From contig JAGLGN010000026.1 of NCBI GenBank assembly GCA_023144005.1, forward strand, positions 1 through 21,931: a DNA stretch of 21,931 bases, read 5' to 3'. Position 1 is the stretch's first letter. Every line of letters begins with the position of its first letter. This document shows, piece after piece, positions 1 to 6,518 of this stretch. The stretch comes from a bacterium. Its GTDB lineage: Bacteria > AUK180. The position numbers and the translations under genes were made by a program. The notes beneath the pieces were generated by a model. The model saw only the letters and a program-made list of their open reading frames with translations. It had not been told where the DNA came from and did no database searches.

Positions 1-53
1 AAAGCATATGTTAATAATGAAAAGAAGGCTCAAAACTCCATCAAATAATCTTT

Positions 54-81
54 ATTCAATTGTCAATTTTACATTGACAAT
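54..81. repeat. Degenerate 7-bp-period CAAT repeat (4 units)
   Basis: Four successive heptamers ending in AAT or CAT (ATTCAAT, TGTCAAT, TTTACAT, TGACAAT) lie end to end. The middle also forms a 9-bp inverted repeat (ATTGTCAAT / ATTGACAAT, loop TTTAC). The pattern matches the cleaner ACAATNN array after the tRNA at 21756-21790. Too short and degenerate for a CRISPR array; role unknown. Confidence 0.45.
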
Positions 82-101
82 TCAATGATGATATTCCCTT
101 C

Positions 102-235
102 GGGCTGATGCTATTTTGTTCCGTATTCAAGGCGCAAGGAACGCCGCATACCCACAGGGGTACGTAAGTAACGAGCAACGCAGAAGACAGAAAAAGAGCT
201 TCAGCCATTGTTACCGGATTTTGAATCAGAGCACT
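102..235. repeat. Intergenic repeat element, copy 1 (left end missing)
   Basis: Two blocks match the element at 2235-2379 in the same orientation. The left block is about 45 bp (GGCTGATGCTATTTTGTTC through AACGCCGCA, about 102-148). The right block is CCATTGTTACCG through AATCAGAGCACT (205-235). The centre differs and holds a small hairpin, TACCC-ACAG-GGGTA (149-162). The left terminal inverted repeat seen in copy 2 is not recognisable here. The right end stops exactly one base before the stop codon of the GGDEF gene. No open reading frame of interest. Probably a non-autonomous, MITE- or REP-like element; its family is not identified. Confidence 0.7.
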
Positions 236-249
236 TTAGTGTTCTGATT
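224..249. other. Near-perfect inverted repeat over the stop codon of the GGDEF gene
   Basis: AATCAGAGCACT (224-235) is followed after TT by AGTGTTCTGATT (238-249), 11 of 12 positions complementary. The two arms are the same sequence that ends the terminal inverted repeats of the element at 2235-2379, here placed head to head. It contains the stop codon and last codons (SEH) of the GGDEF gene. It could act as a 3'-end stem-loop, but no T-run follows on the minus strand, so it is not a typical intrinsic terminator. Confidence 0.7.
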
Positions 250-1357
250 TGAGCTCGCTGATAAATTCTTTGATGCTTTCTCTTGCCGTATCAGGTATCA
301 GGTCCATGAAATCAATGCCGATCTCAAAGAGAGAATCCCCCATTTTCTCGATACGGACAACCTTTCCATGTCCGGATATTCTCTCATCCAGATTGGGCAG
401 GCGGAATGAGATATCAAGTAATTGATCCAGATTAATAGGAAGTGCAGCTGAGAACAAAAGTCCTGTCTCAGAAAAATTCCTGCCGTCTGACATAACGAAA
501 TCTCCAACACCTTGGAATCTGTAGAGAAACTCAAAGGTCTTACCCAGCCGATAGAATCTGCGGCGTTCCTTCAGGAAGGTTACAACATCACCCTTTCCGT
601 TCCTCTTGGCTTGATAAAGAGCGGTATCGGCATGTTCGATCAACTCTTTTTCCCCGAACGCATCTATCTTATATGATGAGATCCCTGATGAGAAGCCGAT
701 CTTCATCTTGTTCTTTGAACTTACTGTAAGGCGTTCACAAAGAAGAAGCGCCCCATTGATATCAGTTTCGGGCAATAACATCGCAAATTCGTCTCCGCCG
801 TATCTGAAGAGATAATCAGCACCGCGCAATTCATTTCTAAGCAGGTCGGCGAATTGCTGCAAAACGGCGTCTCCCGCAGGGTGGCCCAGGGTATCATTGA
901 TCTGCTTAAAATCGTCCAGGTCAACCAGAACCAGGGTCAGAAATGTCCTGTACCTGTGTGCCCTGTCAAGCTCAATTCTCATTATCTGATGGAAAAATGC
1001 TCTGTTATATACGCCTGTTAAGAAATCGTGTATAGCATTTTTCTTTAGATTATTATAAGAAAAATAATCCATTATGAAAGGATGCGATATCATCTTCTTA
1101 TTGTCCATAAAGTAGTGGAGGATCACAACGCTCAGACTCGGCGGGGGATCAAACTTGTCTTTCATAAGATTGTAGGACTCAAGTATCTGCCCCCAGTCTT
1201 CATAAGCCTCTTTATATTTGGTCTCAATGTCCACGAAGATGTTCAAGGATTCAACATAAAATTTTTCATCCTCCATACTCCTCAGAGATTTCAGAAACAG
1301 TTTATTCACAGCTTTATTCTTTTCCAAGAGAGAAGTTATCTTCTTTCTTCTATCCAT
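236..1357 (-). CDS. Diguanylate cyclase with C-terminal PilZ-like domain (GGDEF-PilZ)
   Basis: A predicted cytoplasmic enzyme that makes cyclic di-GMP from two GTP and probably also binds it. With the start at 1357 the protein is 373 aa. Residues 1-105 form a helical region of no known family. The GGDEF domain (about 106-263) has the metal aspartate in VDLDDF (about 146), an intact GGDEF (187-191) and the late motif ADTALYQAKRNGKG. An inhibitory I-site RGAD (178-181) sits exactly five residues before GGDEF, so product inhibition is expected. The C-terminal domain (264-373) opens with RRRFYR (265-270) and NFSETG (294-299), matching the PilZ RxxxR and D/NxSxxG pattern. An in-frame TTG lies 15 bases upstream, but the GAGGGGG Shine-Dalgarno six bases before this ATG decides the start. 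It begins one base after the methyltransferase stop codon, so the two are co-transcribed. It is the only clear c-di-GMP gene beside the pilus-chemotaxis operon. Confidence 0.92.
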   Translation of the reverse strand: MDRRKKITSLLEKNKAVNKLFLKSLRSMEDEKFYVESLNIFVDIETKYKEAYEDWGQILESYNLMKDKFDPPPSLSVVILHYFMDNKKMISHPFIMDYFSYNNLKKNAIHDFLTGVYNRAFFHQIMRIELDRAHRYRTFLTLVLVDLDDFKQINDTLGHPAGDAVLQQFADLLRNELRGADYLFRYGGDEFAMLLPETDINGALLLCERLTVSSKNKMKIGFSSGISSYKIDAFGEKELIEHADTALYQAKRNGKGDVVTFLKERRRFYRLGKTFEFLYRFQGVGDFVMSDGRNFSETGLLFSAALPINLDQLLDISFRLPNLDERISGHGKVVRIEKMGDSLFEIGIDFMDLIPDTARESIKEFISELKSEH

Positions 1358-1358
1358 T

Positions 1359-2249
1359 TTATGCCCCCTCAAATAGTGAAATATATCGAACTCCGATCGT
1401 TCTCAGGACCGGAACATATGATAGTATCTTTTCCAGGAGCCCGGACAAAGGGAGTAATGTAAATATTTTTTCCGGTAAGAACATCCTGTAATATGTCTTC
1501 TTCTGTTTAAAGCCGTATCTACGCATCAGGCGTCTCAATTCCCCGGGAGAAAGCATTCTTTCATTGGCCTGAAAGATCTTCTTTCCTGTTTCAGGGTCAA
1601 TGTACTCAGAAGGAGTAAGGTAAATATCCCCGTCCATATGTTCATCTGGATCCAATTCCTTTCTCACATAACGGTCAAGACGCTCTTTATCAATATATTT
1701 CTTGAAGACCGGATTGTTAATATTCGATTCGGAAATGATCACCACTCCATCATTATTAAGTTTGTCACGAAGCAGTTTGAACAGGGTTTCCAAAGGGTGA
1801 ATATGCGAGATCGCCTCGGTGATCCAGATCAAGTCAAATTTTTGTTTTTCATCTAATTCGCTCAACCAGGAGAGCGCATCTCTTTCCATAATATGAAGGT
1901 CTTTTGAATTAAGATGATCCCTTAATTGCCGGAAGATCTGAAGACGATTTGATTCGATCTCGACTGCAAATACTTCGGCGCCATATTTGGCAAAAAGATT
2001 TGCGTCGATACCCAGACCGGCGCCTAACTCTAATACTTTTGGTGATTTACGGTTTTTCAACTCCCGAATAGCGGGAAATAGGCGTTCAGAATAGACAAAT
2101 GACGAATAAGCAGGAGATCTCTTGACGAAATGACGAGAAAGGTCTTCTTGTCGGATCTTGCTTTCAGCAAGATCTTTTATACTAAACCAATACTCTCTGA
2201 TCTCTTTTTTTATATGCAATTTTTTACCCCAAGTAGTGTTCTGATCCAT
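1359..2249 (-). CDS. Class I SAM-dependent methyltransferase
   Basis: About 296 aa from this start. The glycine-rich SAM-binding loop is VLELGAGLGID, followed by an acidic end of strand two (VFAVEIES), a motif like MERDALSWL and a strand-four motif FDLIWITEAISHIHP. The order is that of a class I (Rossmann) methyltransferase. The substrate cannot be told; the HIHPLETLFKLLRDKLNNDG stretch is like ubiquinone- or lipid-type family members. The reading frame is open up to an ATG at 2351, but all 34 extra residues would be encoded by the repeat element at 2235-2379. I therefore place the start at 2249 (MDQNTTW); neither start has a good Shine-Dalgarno, so this is uncertain. Even at 2249 the first five codons lie in the element's terminal repeat. 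It heads a two-gene unit with the GGDEF-PilZ gene. Confidence 0.85.
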   Translation of the reverse strand: MDQNTTWGKKLHIKKEIREYWFSIKDLAESKIRQEDLSRHFVKRSPAYSSFVYSERLFPAIRELKNRKSPKVLELGAGLGIDANLFAKYGAEVFAVEIESNRLQIFRQLRDHLNSKDLHIMERDALSWLSELDEKQKFDLIWITEAISHIHPLETLFKLLRDKLNNDGVVIISESNINNPVFKKYIDKERLDRYVRKELDPDEHMDGDIYLTPSEYIDPETGKKIFQANERMLSPGELRRLMRRYGFKQKKTYYRMFLPEKIFTLLPLSGLLEKILSYVPVLRTIGVRYISLFEGA

Positions 2250-2379
2250 AAATACGATGCCAACGGCTGATACTATTTTGTTCAGCATAAGAGGAGCAAG
2301 AAACGCCGCACTCATTGTTCGTTGGAATTGACTCAAATCTAAGCATTCCATTGTTACCGTCTTTATGAATCAGAGCACT
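2235..2379. repeat. MITE-like element with 22-bp terminal inverted repeats, copy 2
   Basis: The ends at 2235-2256 and 2358-2379 are inverted repeats that match at 19 of 22 positions; both begin AGTGNTCTGATNCATAAA when read inwards. Weaker complementarity continues inward for several bases. The interior shares two blocks with copy 1 at 102-235. It is about 145 bp, with no transposase. A clean target-site duplication is not visible. It lies between the osmC-like gene and the methyltransferase and contributes the leader and the first codons of the latter. Confidence 0.75.
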
Positions 2380-2385
2380 GTAATA

Positions 2386-2414
2386 ATTATATAACATTAT
2401 AGGGAGCAGGTCAA
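2386..2414 (-). promoter_or_regulatory. Sigma70-like promoter for the methyltransferase/GGDEF unit
   Basis: On the minus strand TTGACC (2409-2414) is followed by a 17-bp spacer and TATAAT (2386-2391). The -35 overlaps the stop codon of the osmC-like gene. The predicted start of transcription (about 2378-2380) falls on the outer edge of the repeat element at 2379, so the mRNA leader would be the element itself. Confidence 0.65.
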
Positions 2415-2818
2415 ATCTCCACACCATTCAATATTATTGAATATGTTATCTTCGCGGTGCTTTTCAGCATGGCGCTAACCGAACAATAACTGTCCTGCGA
2501 AAGCATCACAGCCCTTTTGGCAGAATTCTCGGTAACATCGCCCGTAATATGGTATTCCAGATGCAGGCTTGTATACACCTTGGGATGGTTTTCCGCCCTA
2601 TCTACCTTGGTAAGGACTATTTCGAACTCTTTTAATTCCTGTCTTTTCTTCTTTATGATCGATATGGCATCCATGGCGGTACATCCAAGCAGGCCGAAAA
2701 GCACCATCTGCATGGGAGAGGGAGCTAACCCATCTCCGGAATCCATGATCACTCCCTGGCTGCCGTTCGAGCCTATCGTTTGCAGGCCGGACCCCGTCCA
2801 TGTTGTCTTTAATTCCAT
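2411..2818 (-). CDS. OsmC-family protein (peroxiredoxin-like)
   Basis: 135 aa, the normal length for the family. OsmC proteins reduce organic hydroperoxides with a pair of cysteines; here they are Cys in LLGCTAMDA (about residue 46) and Cys in DSYCSVSAML (about 112), each in its expected setting. The APSPMQMVLFGLLGCT stretch is the typical start of the central helix. The YhfA/OsmC-like branch, rather than Ohr, is the best fit, and its physiological substrate is not known. AGGAG lies five bases before the ATG. It follows the PHP gene by 65 bp in the same direction and may be the last gene of the long operon or be read from a weak local promoter (TTGAAG, 16 bp, TATAAG on the minus strand). Confidence 0.88.
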   Translation of the reverse strand: MELKTTWTGSGLQTIGSNGSQGVIMDSGDGLAPSPMQMVLFGLLGCTAMDAISIIKKKRQELKEFEIVLTKVDRAENHPKVYTSLHLEYHITGDVTENSAKRAVMLSQDSYCSVSAMLKSTAKITYSIILNGVEI

Positions 2819-2883
2819 ATTATCTCCTTATAGTACATTGTCAAGAATCTTCAACCGCTTTGACAAATACAATATTTTCACTG

Positions 2884-4098
2884 TCATTCCCTCTCAAAAG
2901 CCCACTGCGAAATAAGGAATATGCCCATTCTCTCCAAAGGGAATTTCTCGGGAGGCATGGAGTTGAATGCCGCAAACAATTCTCGGCGGGGTAATAATCC
3001 GACTTCCACACCCGATAATGTTCTTACGGTGTGTTCTAAAAGAGGGGTTTTCTCAAAATACTTCCTTATTTTAGGATCTCCGACGAGTATTGTGTCAAGA
3101 GGATCTCCTTCCTTAAAGAGATTCTTGTAGGCATAGAAGATCGCGGAAGGGACCTTTCTGAACATCGAAAATCGTGAAAGTGCGTCAAGGGAGGTCAATG
3201 TCTTTGAATATGCCCCGTTGATGAGGGTCTTTTCCTCCGACTTCGGTGTAGAATAATCCCAGGAATAATCCCCTACCTTCTCCGCAATTTCAGATGTGTT
3301 TATGATGTACTCATCCTTCAGGCCGGTTTCGGACATCTCCTGAGCACTCTTGAAGTAGAATTGATCATTGGGGAATTTAAAACCCGAATAATAGCCGAAT
3401 CTGGTTCCGATGAGAAGTTCCTGCGCGAAGGCATCCTCCTTATTCAGATAATGCGCATCCTGCGCCGCGACGACCTTAACTTCCATCTTCCCCGCAAACT
3501 CGATCAAATGTTCGAACGCCTTTGTTTCATCGGGAATGAAATGGTCGGCAACTTCAAAATAGAGGTCCTCTCCAAAGAGATCTTTTAATTCGGATGCCAG
3601 CGACAATGCATTGTCGGTAGCGCCTGTAAAGAGGTATTGGGGAACCCCGCCATAATAACAGGCAGTAGTAATTATCAGTCCTTCACTGTAACGGGAAAGC
3701 AGCTCCACATCCAGTAAACCGCGTTCGACCGAACGCGGATGCATTCTGAAATAATTCTTTGTCCATGACTGATTATGCAGCATAATTAAATTCTGCAGGC
3801 CCTGATCGTTCTTTGCAATGACCACTAAGTGAAACCTCTCATTATCCTTGGTTTGAATGCTCTGCTGCGCATTTTTCACAAAATAAAATTCGCTGCCTAA
3901 AATCGGTTTGATATCGTGTTTATTTGCGGCCGTGATGAATCGGGGGAAAGCGGCCAGAGAATTATGATCTGTGAGAGCTACCGCTCGCTGACCGAGAAGA
4001 GATGCCTTTTCACAAAGCTTATCGCAGGAGATGATCCCATCATTGTGAGAACCGTCCGTATGAGTATGGATCGAGACATAATCCTGCTCTCTGACCAT
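2884..4098 (-). CDS. Stand-alone PHP-domain protein of the DNA polymerase III alpha (DnaE) type
   Basis: 404 aa. Residues 1 to about 260 follow the PHP domain of DnaE closely: SIHTHTDGS, AVALTDHNS, KPILGSEFYF, HLVVIAKNDQGLQNL, GLIITTACYYGG, AAQDAHYL. All the residues expected to bind the metal cluster are present: His11, His13, Asp44, His45, Glu70, His90, Cys147, Asp214 and His216. There is no polymerase palm, finger or beta-clamp motif, so this is not DnaE. The last 140 residues have no family I recognise. PHP domains act as phosphoesterases (3'-5' exonuclease or phosphatase); the substrate here is unknown. The ATG is two bases after the stop of the CheW-like gene, with no strong Shine-Dalgarno, so translation is probably coupled. 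Its place at the end of a chemotaxis-pilus operon is unusual. Confidence 0.85.
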   Translation of the reverse strand: MVREQDYVSIHTHTDGSHNDGIISCDKLCEKASLLGQRAVALTDHNSLAAFPRFITAANKHDIKPILGSEFYFVKNAQQSIQTKDNERFHLVVIAKNDQGLQNLIMLHNQSWTKNYFRMHPRSVERGLLDVELLSRYSEGLIITTACYYGGVPQYLFTGATDNALSLASELKDLFGEDLYFEVADHFIPDETKAFEHLIEFAGKMEVKVVAAQDAHYLNKEDAFAQELLIGTRFGYYSGFKFPNDQFYFKSAQEMSETGLKDEYIINTSEIAEKVGDYSWDYSTPKSEEKTLINGAYSKTLTSLDALSRFSMFRKVPSAIFYAYKNLFKEGDPLDTILVGDPKIRKYFEKTPLLEHTVRTLSGVEVGLLPRRELFAAFNSMPPEKFPLERMGIFLISQWAFERE

Positions 4099-4100
4099 GT

Positions 4101-4445
4101 TCAGGAACGGTCCAATATCTCTTCAGGACTTATTATTTCCGTGTTTTCCTGTATCTTCTTATAAATTCCAAATACCTCGCCGCAGCCGATGCCGAATTTT
4201 TTCTCCTTTACCTCAAGGACCAAAAGATACTTCTTTTCGATATCCACCGAAAGACCCAGTAATTTGGCGTTAACCACAGGGATAGACCCGTGCTCCATAT
4301 CAGCCATTTCAATGAATACATCCTTGTCTCCCGGATACGGAACGATCTTCGAAGGATAGCGATAGATATGACTCACATAAAGCGGGTCAATGGCATATTT
4401 CGCATCGCCGATGCCGATGTGCATATAATAGTTAACGGATGCCAT
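4101..4445 (-). CDS. Minimal CheW-like protein
   Basis: 114 aa, shorter than the usual 140-170 aa CheW. The pattern YAIDPLYVSHIYRYPSKIVPYPG, then GSIPVVNAKLLGL, then FGIGCGEVFGI follows the order of strands and turns in the CheW/SH3-like fold (interface strand, IPVV-DLR-like turn, GxxVD-like turn). The second subdomain seems reduced and the common NLRG-type motif is missing (MEHGSIPVV instead). CheW proteins join CheA to receptors; this divergent one may dock to another partner. It overlaps the end of pilT by 14 bp and runs two bases short of the PHP gene, so it is translated with PilT. Family assignment is moderately sure, function is not. Confidence 0.65.
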   Translation of the reverse strand: MASVNYYMHIGIGDAKYAIDPLYVSHIYRYPSKIVPYPGDKDVFIEMADMEHGSIPVVNAKLLGLSVDIEKKYLLVLEVKEKKFGIGCGEVFGIYKKIQENTEIISPEEILDRS

Positions 4446-5697
4446 AATGCTTATACAGTTCGACCAGCTCTTCCTTGTTCATTGTACGGGTCATGGCATC
4501 CTTTTTTGAGATGAGTCCTTTTTTCACAGCAACCGCGAATGCCTCGTTCATCGTCTGCATCTCATACTTCTTACCCACCTGAAGAGCGGAATAGACCTGA
4601 TGCAATTTATCCTCCCTGATCATCGCACGGATTGCAGGAGTAGGAACAAGGATCTCAGCGATCAGAGCACGGCCGCTTCTTCCCATTCTGGGAATGAGCT
4701 GCTGCGTCATAATCCCTTGGAGAACAAAAGCGAGCTGAGTTCTGACCTGGGATTGCTGATGCGCCGGAAAAACATCGATCATTCTGTTTATTGATTCAAT
4801 GGTGCTGTTCGTATGCAGGGTCGCAAAAACAAGGTGGCCCGTTTCCGCGATCGTAATGGCTGCGCCTATGGTCTCAAGATCTCTCATCTCACCGATCATA
4901 ATAACATCTGGATCTTCTCTCAATACATATTTAAGAGCAGTGGGAAAGCTTTCGGAATCCTCTCCGATCTGACGCTGATTGATGATCGATCTCTGATGCT
5001 GATGCGTGTATTCTATCGGATCTTCTATGGTGATGATATGAAGAGGCTTATTCCTGTTGATATAATTTATCATGGAGGCAAGTGTGGTGGATTTCCCCGA
5101 GCCTGTTGGTCCGGTGACCAGAACAAGGCCCTTGGGAACATCAACAAAACTTCTGACTGCAGATGGAAGGCCCAATTGATCAAAGTCAAGAATTGTATAT
5201 GGGATCTGCCTGATCGCGGTAGCGATCGCGCCGCGTTGTTTAAAAATATTCGCTCTGAAACGGGAGAGTTTCTGAATACCGAAGGAGAAATCAAGCTCAT
5301 TGCTCTGTTCAAAGTCCTTTTTCTGTTTATCTTTCAAAACCGAATACACCAGCGATTGGACCTTATCTGGAGTTAATTTGGAATACTGATACATCTTGTA
5401 AACATCCCCGTCAACGCGGACGCATGGAGGAATTCCAACGGTTAAATGGAGATCACTGGCACGGGACTCGACCATTTCAAATAGGAGCGTTTTCAGATCA
5501 GCGCTGGTTAAATTTGCTTTTGCTACATCAGGAGGCGGCGCCTTTGAGGGGTCTACTATAAAATAAACCTCTTTTCCCCTGAGTTTTCCTCTTGGAGTAA
5601 CATTCTTGGGAAGGTTCAATCCACCTGTAGCAACAGCATTCGCCTTCGGGGCCGAACTTGACTGACCCGTTTTCTCCACATTGTCAAAAAAAGCCAT
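4432..5697 (-). CDS. pilT: PilT-type type IV pilus retraction ATPase with N-terminal extension
   Basis: 421 aa hexameric ATPase that powers pilus retraction (twitching) at the inner membrane. The PilT/PilU N-terminal motif ASDLHLTVG is at about 80-88. The Walker A box GPTGSGKST is at 196-204, the Asp box IEDPIEY at about 224-230, Walker B IMIGEMRD at about 266-273 and the His box ATLHTNS at 292-298. AIRAMIRE (355-362) is a near match to the AIRNLIRE motif typical of PilT rather than PilB. Compared with usual PilT (about 345-365 aa) it has some 60 extra N-terminal residues, including a low-complexity SSSAPKAN stretch and a KEVYFIVDPSKAPPP segment. The start overlaps the cheR stop in TAATG with AAAGGAG upstream. 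Found among che genes, it is a likely output motor of this pathway. Confidence 0.92.
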   Translation of the reverse strand: MAFFDNVEKTGQSSSAPKANAVATGGLNLPKNVTPRGKLRGKEVYFIVDPSKAPPPDVAKANLTSADLKTLLFEMVESRASDLHLTVGIPPCVRVDGDVYKMYQYSKLTPDKVQSLVYSVLKDKQKKDFEQSNELDFSFGIQKLSRFRANIFKQRGAIATAIRQIPYTILDFDQLGLPSAVRSFVDVPKGLVLVTGPTGSGKSTTLASMINYINRNKPLHIITIEDPIEYTHQHQRSIINQRQIGEDSESFPTALKYVLREDPDVIMIGEMRDLETIGAAITIAETGHLVFATLHTNSTIESINRMIDVFPAHQQSQVRTQLAFVLQGIMTQQLIPRMGRSGRALIAEILVPTPAIRAMIREDKLHQVYSALQVGKKYEMQTMNEAFAVAVKKGLISKKDAMTRTMNKEELVELYKHYGIR

Positions 5698-6518
5698 TAT
5701 GTACTCCTTTTCTTCTTATATACTTTGTTTTTGTTCGAAACGACATCAAAAAGGGCCTTCCCATCTGAGAAGATCGTTTCAACCCGGCCCAAAACTAATT
5801 GGCCATCATCCCTGATATGTATTCTAAATGTGTTCAATATCTGATTCTGAAGCTCTCTGGAAAAATAAATGAACACATTGCGGCATAAGATAAGATCAAA
5901 TTTTACATCCCAGCAAGAGTTTATTAAATTCTGTATCTTGAATTCCACCTTATCACGGATCTCCGGAATAATATGGAAATAATTCCCCTGCCTTTGAGAG
6001 AACATATTAAAGACATTACGAAATCTCCCGTTAACACTGAAAAGAGATTTGGGCGTGTATACACCCTTCTGGGCAATTTCGACCGATGGCGTATCAATAT
6101 CTGTCGCGAAAACAGTAAATCTAAAATTTGCGCCTTTAGTGATTTTGTAATTTTGCAGAAGCATGGCGATAGAGTAAGCCTCTTCACCACTCGCACAACC
6201 GGCTGACCAGATATTCAGATGCCGCCGATCTGCGATCTCAGGAAGTATTGTGTCATAAATATAATCATATGTGGCCTCGTCCCTGAAGAATCTTGTTACA
6301 TTGATCGTAATGGTTTTGTATAGAACATTCAACTCTTTTTCATCGTCCAGGATGAGACTGATATAGTCATCGATATCTTCCAATTTGCATAGCATCATTC
6401 TTCTTTTGATCCTTCTGCTTAAACAGTTGATCTTATAGCTGGTGAAATCTGAATCGAACTTTTTCTTTAATATGTCAAATATTTCGTGGATCTTTACTTC
6501 ATTTAGAGGGTCTGCCAT
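5697..6518 (-). CDS. cheR: Chemotaxis protein methyltransferase CheR
   Basis: 273 aa. It methylates receptor glutamates with SAM in sensory adaptation, opposing CheB. The N-terminal helical domain (1-75) ends with TINVTRFFRD (71-80), the CheR signature. The SAM loop is WSAGCASGEEAYS (104-116), with ATDID (138-142), LILCRNVFIYF (209-219) and GQLVLGRVE further on. There is no C-terminal pentapeptide-binding insertion that I can see. It is joined to both neighbours by TAATG overlaps, with GGAG ahead of its own ATG. Confidence 0.95.
   Translation of the reverse strand: MADPLNEVKIHEIFDILKKKFDSDFTSYKINCLSRRIKRRMMLCKLEDIDDYISLILDDEKELNVLYKTITINVTRFFRDEATYDYIYDTILPEIADRRHLNIWSAGCASGEEAYSIAMLLQNYKITKGANFRFTVFATDIDTPSVEIAQKGVYTPKSLFSVNGRFRNVFNMFSQRQGNYFHIIPEIRDKVEFKIQNLINSCWDVKFDLILCRNVFIYFSRELQNQILNTFRIHIRDDGQLVLGRVETIFSDGKALFDVVSNKNKVYKKKRST

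Noticed and set aside
224-249. Rho-independent terminator after the GGDEF gene
   Set aside because: The stem is good, but no T-run follows on the minus strand and the stem includes the stop codon.
2250-2351. N-terminal extension of the methyltransferase from the ATG at 2351
   Set aside because: The 34 residues are encoded entirely by the repeat element and show no methyltransferase feature; I kept the start at 2249, though neither start has a clear Shine-Dalgarno.
102-2379. Composite transposon made of the two repeat copies
   Set aside because: No transposase is present, the left copy lacks one end, and no target-site duplication is visible.
2884-4098. DNA polymerase III alpha subunit (dnaE)
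   Set aside because: Only the PHP part is present; length is 404 aa and the polymerase motifs are absent, with no frameshifted remainder next to it.
4432-5697. PilB or GspE-type assembly ATPase
   Set aside because: The AIRAMIRE motif, the ASDLHL start and the lack of a tetracysteine zinc site favour PilT.
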